Of a stretch of DNA of 64,000 nt, positions 12,637 through 21,335 are shown in pieces (the first letter of the stretch is position 1; the number at the start of each line of letters is the position of its first letter). The stretch is from positions 65,321,620 to 65,385,619 of the forward strand of contig CM043956.1 of NCBI GenBank assembly GCA_014529385.2, written 5' to 3'. This DNA comes from Adiantum capillus-veneris (Eukaryota > Streptophyta > Polypodiopsida > Polypodiales > Pteridaceae). The notes beneath the pieces are model-generated. The model saw only the letters and a program-made list of their open reading frames with translations, searched no databases and was not told the DNA's origin. The translations under genes were made by a program, and so were the position numbers.

Positions 12637-15600
12637 TCATTCATGATCAGCAGCAGCAAAGAGAGATATGAGACTCGCCGCATCACAAGTCTCCTCATCC
12701 TTTACCAACATTTCTTGCTCCACCGACAACTCATCTTGTTCCACCATCATCAATCTAGCATGATACAATTTAAGACGCAATCCATTTACCCTTGACTTAT
12801 GTAGAACACCATCCAGGTTAGCCAGCTGATATGTGCCATTTGGAAAACACTCTACTACCTTGAAAGGGCCTTCCCACTTAATTTGAAACTTCTTTTGGAA
12901 GGTGTTGTCCAGCTTACTGTTGTAGCGCAAAACCAAGTCATGTTGCTTGATACCCTTACTTTTGACCTTTTCATTTAGCTTTGTCAAAGCCTTATCCTGC
13001 CTCTGCCCATAATGCTCCAAAGCGCTCATCCTATCCAACTGGACCTCTTGTAACTGCAAGAGCCTCTCTTTGAATGCATCACTAGGCGGCCCAAGCAACT
13101 TCTCTAACATCTTGACCGCAGGCAACTCTACCTCCACAGGCAATAGTGCTTTCTTTCCATACACCAAATGAAATGGAGTAAACCCTGTACCTGTCTTCAC
13201 CGAAGTACGGTAAGCCCATAATGCACTAGGCAATTCCAAATCCCAATTCTTTCCTTGGTGTTCTGTCACTTTCGAAAGAATCTGTACCAACTCACCATTG
13301 AATCTTTCATTCAAGCCATTACACTGCGGGTAATAAGGAGTGGTATGCTGGTGCCTAATCTTCATCTTTACACATAAAAAATCTAGCAGTTTAGCTCTAA
13401 AGCCAGGCCCCTTATCTGAAAGTAACTCCAGTGGCACCCCAAACTTGCAACATATTTCATCATACACAAATTTTGCCACATCCTTTGCAGTGATCTGTTT
13501 TACTGCTATAGCCTCTGCCCATCTAGAGAGATAGTCCACTGCCGTCAAGATATAGCTTTTGCCCCTGCTTGTGATAGGTAACGGGCCTATTGCATCAATC
13601 CCCCACTTTTCAAACACATCAAACGCCATAATGGTTTTTTGTAGCTCTGGCTTCAACACTCTCTTCCCAAATGCTTGACACCTATTGCAAGACCTACACC
13701 AATGGTGAACATCCTTGTGCAAACTAGGCCATACATACCCCTCTTGCAAAATCTTATGCAAGGTGATCTTTAGAGCAAAATGGCCACCACATGCGCCTTC
13801 GTGATTCTCTTCCAACACTCTATAAAGCTCCTCCCGCCAAGGTACACGTCTCAACACGAGATCAGCCCCTTTCATGTATAAGACATCACCAATCAATTTG
13901 TACCTGTATGCTCTACGCACAAAGCCATACTTCTTAGACTTCTGAATCTCCTTTGGAATGATTCCTGTTAGCAAAAACTCCTCTTCTTGAGCCAAACTTT
14001 CCCGGCCATGATAAAGAGGTAAAGTGGTCCTCAACACAAATAGCTCCCCAATCATGCCTTGAGCTGCTTCATGTGCCTCTCCATTTAGAGCACGTTCAAT
14101 GTGTCTGATACTCCATGCTTCAAACTTTTTTAACAGGCCTTTAATTCTGAAGCACATTTCCTTCAATGAGGTGTTCTTGCTCTTCCACACACCCAACACT
14201 TGCTTCACCACTAACAAGGCATCACCTTTTATGCTCAACCTTCGAACCCCATGCTTCAAACAAATGTGTAATCCGGCTTCCAATGTAGCATATTCAGCCT
14301 CATTGTTACTGTGCGCATCCAATTTGAACCCTCTCTTGCATACTAGCTTCCCCTCTGGATCATAAAGTGCTATACCCCCTGAAGCTGCATCATGGCTCTT
14401 TCTGTATGAACCATCAAAGAACAACACATGTGCATTGCTGATCTGTGGCACTTCTTCAACTACCTTTCTCACCACCTCTTCCTTAACAATAAGGGGATTC
14501 TCCTTGTAGGTCAACAAATCAGCTAGGGTAGCCCTTGTACTATCTTCCACTAGAAAAGAGAACTCAAACTCTTGCAGCTCAATTACCCATTTCTTCACCA
14601 CATTTGACATGTTAATACCATTAATTAACTGTGGCAAAAAGGCATAACTCGTCAAGAAAACAAAAGGCCGTGGTAGCAAGTAATGACGAAATCGTCGACA
14701 AGCAAATATTACACTGGCCATCACTAGCTCTACTTCCGATAACTTTCTCTCCGCTACCAACTTCACTCGGCTTGCACAATACACTGGCCTCATATAATGG
14801 TTGCCCTTCCCCTTTTGCAATAGCATGGCTCCAATGGCATCATCCCCTACTGATGGATTTACATAAAAAACTTTCTCCCAATCAGGAGCCTGCATGGCTG
14901 ACAACCCCCCTAACACCTCTTTCACCTCTTGAAACACTTCTTCACACTTGTCATCCCATTGCAATGGATCATGCTTTGCCACTTGCTGTAATGGATAAAG
15001 AAGCTGCGAAGACAATGGAATAAACCGTGCCATGTACTTCACTTTGTGTATAAAGGTTGCCAATTGCTTCGTACTCATAGGTGATGGAAGAAGAATAATA
15101 GACTTAACCTTATCTGGATCAGCCTCAATGCCATTTTCTGACACCATATGGCCCAATAACTTCACTCTTGGCTGTGCTAGATGACATTTCTTTGGATTTA
15201 GTTGTCCTCCACATTCATCATATCGAGCCAATACCATCTGCAGCCTCTCATGATGCTCAGCCCTACTGCTATAGACACAGAAGTCGTCCATAAAAGCCTT
15301 AACACAACTACCAATGAATGGTTCCAACACCCAATTTGCTCTTTCTTCATAGAAAGATGGTCCATTTGACAACCCAAACGGCAACACTGTGTAGCAATAG
15401 CAGCCCCATGGCGTAATAAATGTTGTTTTTGTGCGGTCTTTAAGAGCAATCTTCAATTGAAAATAGCCTGAAAAACCATCACACACACTGTACCTCTCAT
15501 AACCTGCCACTGAATCCAAGATCTGATCGATGAATGGAAGAGGATATGGGTTCTTCTTTGTGGCTGCGTTTAAGGGCTTAAAATCTACACAAATCCTCCA

Positions 15601-17988
15601 CTTCCCATCCTTCTTTGGACTGACTACTACTGGACTCACCCATTCTGTGGTCTCCACAGGGACTATGAACCCTGCCTTCAATAACTTGTCCACCTCTTCC
15701 CGCAAGGCTTCCATTTGCTCTTGACCCATCCTTCTTAGCCTTTGCCGCACTGGCTTAGAACCTTCTTTCAGCTCTATATGCATCTCTTCGCCCTTGAACC
15801 CTCTGATCTCTTCATATGAAGTAATGAACAAATCAGGAAAACTAGCCAGCATATGCAAAAATATATCCTTCTCCATAGCTGAGAGGTCTCCACTAATCAT
15901 TTGCGTCATTAATTCCTGCTTTTTTGACAACTCAACCTTGGTTTGCATCAGCCCTTCAATCACTTCATAAGGTCCTTCACTTTCATCTTCAACTTCATTC
16001 GCAAATGCGACTAAACCACACTCCTGGATTTCTTTATCCATCAAAAGAAATGCAACATCAACATCCTCATCACTGCTGGTAGTGCTATCACTGTCCTCAT
16101 CTGTCACCGTGGAAGAGTCTTCATCACTAGACTCATCCTCATCTTCATAAAGCTCCTCTAATCGTTTCCTTGTGTCCATATTATAAAGCTTCTTGGTACC
16201 TGTCTTTCCATAGAGGCTAATCGTACCATGTCGCCAATCTTGAACAGCTCCCACTGCACGTAACCATGGTCTGCCCAGTATAATAGGATATGCTCCCAAC
16301 CCTGCTGGCTTCACATGAAAATCAACCACTGCCTTTGCATCATATGCCTCCACTTCTAAGCTCTTTACAACACCCAAGCATTTTACTTTTTGATGGTTTG
16401 CCAATCTGATCCGAAAACCTGACACCCCAGCCACTGTGAGACCCATCTTCTCAACGCATGAGTGTGTTATGACGCATATTTGGGCTCCGCCATCCACATA
16501 ACCTTGTCCCAAATTTTTCCTTTTATGCCACACATCTACTATTGGACAAATGTCTGGTAGCTCGTCCATTGCCAACACCTTCACTGAACCTCTCTCTGGC
16601 TCTTTCTCCATTGGGTTAACCATCCTCTTCCACTGTCGCTTTAGTTTAGGAACCATTTCTATGAGCTGCCCAAAAGTAACATCTGCCTTCCTGCTCGTCA
16701 GATCCTCCTTCAAGTCATAGCTTAATTGCCCATCCCCTAGTGGAAAATCTGAAACATGAAACTTTCGACGAGCTCTCCTTTTCCTCTTGGCCTTGACATC
16801 CTCACCTTCATGGCTCTTTCCTTTCTTCTTACTAGGACCTGGGGCACTTCTTCCTTCCTTATCCTCTGTGGTCCTCTTCCCAATAGGCATCACTAATGTA
16901 TCCTCTAGCTTTGATGCCTTCTCCAAGGTGACTACACTTAGCACTTTTGTCTTTCCCTTTTCCTCCTGTGTCAGTCCACTGGTTCCTTCGTCTCCCTTAA
17001 TTTCGATGCCATAATCATTTGATCTAGTTAGCACCTGTCTTGGCAATGGATACATGTCTCCCCCCATCCTTGGTGGCTTATCACATTGCGGGCTGATGTG
17101 ACCCAACTCTCCACAATTATAACATGTGGGCGTTTGCCTCCAAAACCTACTATTACTTTGTCCAACACCATTCCTAGGCCTTTCTTCACCTCCTTGCTGA
17201 TTTGCAAACCGCCCTCGACCTCGATTATTTCCCACTTGACCTAGCATGTTTAGGCTGAGATTCTTCATCAGATCAACCACTTGCCTCATGTCTTGCCTTA
17301 GGCCATCATCTTGCACTGCTGTAGTGACCACTGCTGGCATAACCTGAGTAGTAACAGGAACCACTGGTTCATGATGAACCCCTGACATGCGCCCTTGTAA
17401 AGACTCTATAGGCTGAAATTCAGACCTCATTGGCAAAGACTCCACCCCTAACTGGCTCATTTTCCTCAGCTTCCACTCTTTGTTCCTTGCTACCTCTAGT
17501 GCATCTTCATATGTCCTAGGCTTCTTTAGCTCCACTCTCCAACGTATATTCTCCCAAAGACCAGCCAAGAACCTGTCCTTCTTCATCATGTCAGGCGGGG
17601 GTACCTGTGGTGCTAAAGCCTTGCACATTCGCTCCCATGCCAATGAAAACTTACGTATGTACGCATCTACTGGCTCACCTTCCTTTTGCACCAAAGCCTG
17701 TACTTCTTGCCACACTTTGTCAGGGTCTTCTATCTTCACAAACTCCACTTCCAATCCATGCCTTAGATTGTCCCAACTCAATCTTATAGGTGGATCAGCC
17801 ATACGCAACTCCTCTTCAAATGCTTTGGACCAAGCTCGTGCATCACTCTTCAAACAAATTTGGAGAAGGCGTAACATTTGCGTAGGGTCATGAATCTGGT
17901 TGCTAATGCAGGCAACCTCCATCTTTTCCAGAAAGTCCTCCACATCTTCATCACTTCTTCCATGAAACTCCGGATAAGAGAAAGCCAT
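12637..17988 (-). CDS. Intact gypsy gag-pol polyprotein with two RNase H domains
   Basis: A 1783-residue frame with no stop. Order: gag core (about 40-170); zinc knuckle CYNCGELGHISPQC (289-302); retropepsin with D-G-G-A at 499-502 and ILGRPWL at 569-575; RT starting near 780, with the catalytic box FMDD at 899-902 instead of the usual YIDD; gypsy-type RNase H (about 1035-1100); a second, archaeal-type RNase H with D1192 (FFDGS), E1230 (NNEAEY) and D1256 (KGDALL); integrase with HHCC zinc region (about 1395-1435) and DDE residues near 1463, 1523 and 1560; then a chromatin/DNA-binding C-terminal region. The fourth RNase H acid, normally in an N..AD box, reads NGEAH near 1302. The product copies the element's RNA into DNA and inserts it in the nucleus. 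The start ATG at 17988 begins 'MAFSYPEFHG', a normal gag N-terminus. A frame this long without damage means recent insertion. Confidence 0.95.
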   Translation of the reverse strand: MAFSYPEFHGRSDEDVEDFLEKMEVACISNQIHDPTQMLRLLQICLKSDARAWSKAFEEELRMADPPIRLSWDNLRHGLEVEFVKIEDPDKVWQEVQALVQKEGEPVDAYIRKFSLAWERMCKALAPQVPPPDMMKKDRFLAGLWENIRWRVELKKPRTYEDALEVARNKEWKLRKMSQLGVESLPMRSEFQPIESLQGRMSGVHHEPVVPVTTQVMPAVVTTAVQDDGLRQDMRQVVDLMKNLSLNMLGQVGNNRGRGRFANQQGGEERPRNGVGQSNSRFWRQTPTCYNCGELGHISPQCDKPPRMGGDMYPLPRQVLTRSNDYGIEIKGDEGTSGLTQEEKGKTKVLSVVTLEKASKLEDTLVMPIGKRTTEDKEGRSAPGPSKKKGKSHEGEDVKAKRKRRARRKFHVSDFPLGDGQLSYDLKEDLTSRKADVTFGQLIEMVPKLKRQWKRMVNPMEKEPERGSVKVLAMDELPDICPIVDVWHKRKNLGQGYVDGGAQICVITHSCVEKMGLTVAGVSGFRIRLANHQKVKCLGVVKSLEVEAYDAKAVVDFHVKPAGLGAYPIILGRPWLRAVGAVQDWRHGTISLYGKTGTKKLYNMDTRKRLEELYEDEDESSDEDSSTVTDEDSDSTTSSDEDVDVAFLLMDKEIQECGLVAFANEVEDESEGPYEVIEGLMQTKVELSKKQELMTQMISGDLSAMEKDIFLHMLASFPDLFITSYEEIRGFKGEEMHIELKEGSKPVRQRLRRMGQEQMEALREEVDKLLKAGFIVPVETTEWVSPVVVSPKKDGKWRICVDFKPLNAATKKNPYPLPFIDQILDSVAGYERYSVCDGFSGYFQLKIALKDRTKTTFITPWGCYCYTVLPFGLSNGPSFYEERANWVLEPFIGSCVKAFMDDFCVYSSRAEHHERLQMVLARYDECGGQLNPKKCHLAQPRVKLLGHMVSENGIEADPDKVKSIILLPSPMSTKQLATFIHKVKYMARFIPLSSQLLYPLQQVAKHDPLQWDDKCEEVFQEVKEVLGGLSAMQAPDWEKVFYVNPSVGDDAIGAMLLQKGKGNHYMRPVYCASRVKLVAERKLSEVELVMASVIFACRRFRHYLLPRPFVFLTSYAFLPQLINGINMSNVVKKWVIELQEFEFSFLVEDSTRATLADLLTYKENPLIVKEEVVRKVVEEVPQISNAHVLFFDGSYRKSHDAASGGIALYDPEGKLVCKRGFKLDAHSNNEAEYATLEAGLHICLKHGVRRLSIKGDALLVVKQVLGVWKSKNTSLKEMCFRIKGLLKKFEAWSIRHIERALNGEAHEAAQGMIGELFVLRTTLPLYHGRESLAQEEEFLLTGIIPKEIQKSKKYGFVRRAYRYKLIGDVLYMKGADLVLRRVPWREELYRVLEENHEGACGGHFALKITLHKILQEGYVWPSLHKDVHHWCRSCNRCQAFGKRVLKPELQKTIMAFDVFEKWGIDAIGPLPITSRGKSYILTAVDYLSRWAEAIAVKQITAKDVAKFVYDEICCKFGVPLELLSDKGPGFRAKLLDFLCVKMKIRHQHTTPYYPQCNGLNERFNGELVQILSKVTEHQGKNWDLELPSALWAYRTSVKTGTGFTPFHLVYGKKALLPVEVELPAVKMLEKLLGPPSDAFKERLLQLQEVQLDRMSALEHYGQRQDKALTKLNEKVKSKGIKQHDLVLRYNSKLDNTFQKKFQIKWEGPFKVVECFPNGTYQLANLDGVLHKSRVNGLRLKLYHARLMMVEQDELSVEQEMLVKDEETCDAASLISLFAAADHE

Positions 17989-19033
17989 GGCTAGAGAACC
18001 CCTTCAAACACACGTGCAAGAACCCAAAACTTTTCACTACCCAATTCCCAGAAACTTCAATGGAGCTCAGCTTTAGATGAGAACAAACACATGCACATCA
18101 AATGAGTTTTCATAGTTGATCATCGGAATGACAACAGGCAAAGGACATTCCAGGATCTCTCTCAATCTTCTTGGCCCAAACATAAAGACTATGCGCTGCT
18201 GGAAAAAGATCTTCCTGGACACATGAACATTAATCTGAATTCTTTGCGTTAAATGAAAAGGAGTGAACTGAGGGCCATTTTGATCATCCATTAAAGCCAA
18301 CCATGAAGCTCCCAAGAAGGCACACCTGACTCAACCTCTGATTTTGCCAAAATTTCAGCAGCATAACAGCATAAATGGCTCAAAATACCAAAAAACCAGC
18401 CATCATAACTTGGGAAAATTTCGACAGAGTTTCCCCAGAAGTAGAGCAGTAGGAACCCAAAATATAGACTGTCTATGTATGCATAAACTGTCAACAATAG
18501 AACCCGAGCATCAAGTAGGACTCACTAGTACATAGCCTATGGCGAGGTCACAAAAAGGGTGCTCCAGCTACCTGTATCACCGAAAGGATCTCCACATTTG
18601 AGAATCCCCCAGCTCAATAAAAACCTCACGCTATCGACCCTCACACGAAAGCTAATGCAAATCGCGTATAGTCAAGTCTCAGAAATGACTATCTTCCAAA
18701 CCAAATCTCAAAAATGGCTGGGACTACCAAATAAAACCATATATGGCTCCACAAAGGCGTACAATGGCAGTTTCCACAAGTAACGTACAATCCAGCAGAC
18801 AATGCGCTCAAATAGGCGCCAAGTGATGCATTCCCACAACAACTGCAAGTGACATCACTGCTAGTATATCACTGTACTCCAGCTACCTGTACCTGTGTGA
18901 ATCACCTGTACCTGTCCCTATCCCTGTTCCTGTAACCTGTAACCTGTAACCTGTAATCTGCAACCTGCAACCTGCAACCTGTAATCCCGAAGCTCGAAGC
19001 TCGAAGCAGAAGGTACTCGAAGAATATCCTCAG
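17989..19033 (-). other. Leader of the intact gypsy element
   Basis: About 1 kb between primer site and gag. It has an 80-codon minus frame (18073-18315) with no recognised similarity, and a simple repeat next to the primer site. Some Tat relatives carry an extra frame before gag, but this one is too short to claim. No other coding signal was seen. Confidence 0.55.
18884..18984. repeat. Short tandem repeat, CCTGTAA-type
   Basis: Repeats of CTGTAAC and the variants CTGTACC and CTGCAAC run for about 100 bases, about 50 bases from the gypsy primer site. On the element's own strand it reads GTTACAG repeats, within the RNA leader. Confidence 0.8.
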
Positions 19034-19045
19034 TGGGGGCGCCAA
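19034..19045 (-). promoter_or_regulatory. Putative primer binding site of the gypsy element
   Basis: On the minus strand the LTR ends GCTCACA, followed after about five bases (TTCTT) by TTGGCGCCCCCACTGAGG. The TGG start fits the complement of a tRNA CCA end, but the rest does not match the tRNA-Asp or initiator-Met primers I know, so the priming tRNA is undetermined. Confidence 0.5.
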
Positions 19046-19050
19046 AAGAA

Positions 19051-20194
19051 TGTGAGCGGGATGAAAACACACACAGCGCCTCTATAACGACCCGACACAC
19101 ACTCTTGGGAAGATACACACACACACTATGGGGCACCACTCGGCTTACACAACACACCTGGCCGAGACAGGGAACACACCTCTGGAGTGAGAGGAGAGAG
19201 ACTATCCACTTGCCCACTCCACACAGACACACACATACACACACACACACCCAAAAAACTCAGCTCAAAAGAGGAGAATTTCTGATGTTTAGATACAAAT
19301 GAGCTTGGGCCAACACCAATGGGGCAAACAGCTCACACAATATGGGTAAAAGATACCAGATACAATCACAAACTAGAGCAGAAACTTCGCTCATAGGAGA
19401 AACTTACACAGAAAAACAGCAGGAAAAGAGTGAGGAATTTGGCAAAATGGACAGCGCCATCGCGTCCGGAACGGCCCAAAACCCCAGTCTACAATGTCAA
19501 AGTGCTCAAATCCGACCTCGGATGAGCAGTTTAGGGCCAAAACAGGCTCCAAAATGGGCAAAAACACACCTGCGACTGTTCCTCCTCTCTTCTCCACGTT
19601 TTTTCTGGTCTTCTCTCAGTTTTTTCAGATCTCACACTTAGCTTTATTACTTGGGCACCCTTGGCCTTTTAGATGACCTCAAACGGACCCCGAACAGGCC
19701 AAAAACTGACCTCGCAGTGCATAGTTGTCACCTTTTTGCATCATCCGCACACCTGGCACTCATTTCTTTTCAATAATGCATCCCACAACCACGTGAAGTG
19801 GCCCCAAAACGTGGTCCTCATGATGACCTTTCTGCATAATTCTCACAAGCAAACACCCACGTTGTGTCCGTCCTCATCTGCGTGCAAATATTGACCTCGT
19901 TCGCCCTCCTGACGCCACTAGATGCCATCTGACGCACCTGCTGACCTCACGTCGTCGGCCCGCGGATAGCTTCCTCGAGAAGTTTTACGCGCTACCAACT
20001 CCTCATTATTGTATAAAAAACACACTGGTACTGGTAATAGTGAAAATCGCTGCACTATGTACATGTTGTCCTACCTGTACACATGTGGGCCCCACATAAC
20101 CACCTGGCTAAGGAAAATGGGCAATACTTTATTTGATGCACCATGCATGGGTATGTACATATGCGCAATCCCTTGCTCCAAAAAACTCCTGACA
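19051..20194 (-). repeat. 5' LTR of the intact gypsy element
   Basis: It starts TGTCAGG at 20194 on the minus strand and ends GCTCACA at 19051, next to the primer site. It is the near-identical partner of 11466-12608. Transcription of the minus-strand element would start within it. Confidence 0.9.
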
Positions 20195-20199
20195 ACGCT
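20195..20199. repeat. Target site duplication ACGCT, right copy
   Basis: It matches 11462-11466 and shares frame continuity with the outer gene, which confirms the insertion boundaries. Confidence 0.8.
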
Positions 20200-20596
20200 A
20201 ATCACACGATGCAGATACAAATGGGTACCAAAATAACAACAAATAACGAAGAAGATTGAAGTCATCTCTAGCTCTCAAGAAATGTCAAGACATGATAGAC
20301 AAAGTGTTACGGGGAATGGAGCGAGCCAATCTTCTCAACCAAGGGACCAACAACAGAAAAAAGAAATTTTGACAACCAAGGTCACCCAGGTATGGCAAAA
20401 GAAACCAATATTTCCAGTATGGTCCTTTACAAATCCTTTCTTTGAGGACGGGAGTTTTGAATTTTTTAAAACCTATTCTTGGTCGAAAGCTCCCGAGAGT
20501 AAGTCAAGTCGCCATAAAAATAATGGCATAAGAGTCAAGAGTCGGAAAACTGAGCCACTAAATGAGCAAGCATTAGACCCAAGCTTCATGTCTTAA
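20195..20596 (+). pseudogene. Gag-protease-like frame, C-terminal part after the gypsy insertion
   Basis: With one copy of the ACGCT duplication counted, the codon split by the gypsy at 11465 is completed at 20200 and the same frame continues to TAA 20594-20596. One further nonsense codon, TAA 20234, interrupts it. The segment carries two more tryptophan motifs of the tail series ('YKWVPK' near 20215 and 'TQVWQKK' near 20385), then a Lys/Ser-rich end. Frame continuity over an 8.7-kb insertion is strong evidence that this is the original 3' end of the outer gene. Confidence 0.8.
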
Positions 20597-21335
20597 TATT
20601 CTTTGTGGTCTATGAGTCTAGATATTTAGATTAAAGCTCAAGTTGGAGAGTTGAACATACATAAAGTCATGTCACTCATGCTGGAAGAGGTGAGCATAAG
20701 AGTCAAAGTCTACTATTTTAAATGGTGGAGTGGCGGAGTAGTCCAGAAAACACTCACGCACATGAACACAGTGAGGAGAGTGGAAAAAACCTCGTCGACA
20801 AAAACCCTTCTTGTGAGTAACGGCAGCTCTTGAAGTCAAATATATTTTTGCTTCTCTAGCTACATTCACTCCCTGGAAGCACCCATTCAAACTCCTCTCG
20901 CACCGCATAATGTTTCCCATGCATCTATCTGTGCAAGCATATATAATGTCCCATCATTGGACATTTGCATTTGACACGATTTGTGTTCCACCCATGCACT
21001 TACACAACAAAATGACGATGACGAAGTGGTAACAGGTTTCATAAGCATTTGCTCAACAACAATGACTCTGACTTCAAGCTACTAACACTTATCCACTGTA
21101 TATCCAGTAATAGTAGCCATACGGCCATAAGTACTTTAACTCAACAAAACTCGGCACATCAAACATAAGTACATATAGCCTCACATTTAATGGTGACTAA
21201 AGGCATTTTTTTTCCCATTGGGTTTTTCCCTTTAGTCCTATCCAGGTATCCAAGACCTTCATTTTGTAATATACGTCACATTTTATTTTTACTATTCTAT
21301 TTTTCTTATTAAAACACAGAAAAGCAGACCAACGA
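20597..21335 (+). other. 3' noncoding part of the gag-protease element
   Basis: No gene was recognised in these 740 bases. A T/C-rich block with CCCATTGGGTTTTTCCC at 21213-21229 resembles sequence found near 3' ends of plant LTR elements. The expected 3' LTR is absent and copia coding sequence begins by about 21353. The exact junction is not visible. Confidence 0.5.

Larger units (their letters stand above)
11467..20194 (-). mobile_element. Complete Ty3/gypsy (Tat-like) retrotransposon
   Basis: A full-length minus-strand element of 8.7 kb: two LTRs, primer site, leader, a single uninterrupted 1783-residue gag-pol frame and a polypurine tract, flanked by an ACGCT duplication. The LTRs differ at only about a dozen positions over 1143 bases by eye. 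Dual RNase H domains place it near the Tat lineage. It inserted into the gag-protease element; a decayed relative lies at 1-3357 and an LTR fragment at 26539-27281. It is the only element here that could be autonomous. Confidence 0.92.
3356..21335 (+). mobile_element. Truncated gag-protease LTR element, split by a nested gypsy insertion
   Basis: A plus-strand retroelement with a 5' LTR (3356-4403), a tRNA-Asp-like primer binding site (4404), a 3.3-kb leader full of palindromic repeats, and one long open frame (7727-11466 resuming at 20195-20596) encoding a zinc-knuckle and a retropepsin-like domain but no reverse transcriptase or integrase. The nested gypsy occupies 11467-20194. A 3' noncoding stretch with a T/C-rich 'TTTTTTTTCCCATTGGG' block (21207-21223) follows. 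No 3' LTR is found: the sequence passes into a copia element at about 21335. The primer site resembles Athila elements. Lack of pol implies mobilisation in trans by a relative; this is inference. Confidence 0.7.

Noticed and set aside
13340-17893. Plus-strand frames within the gypsy polyprotein
   Set aside because: They lie antisense to an intact 1783-residue gene with clear domains, and carry no recognisable domain themselves.
18073-18315. Extra gene before gag in the intact gypsy
   Set aside because: Only 80 codons, no similarity; kept as a note in the leader.
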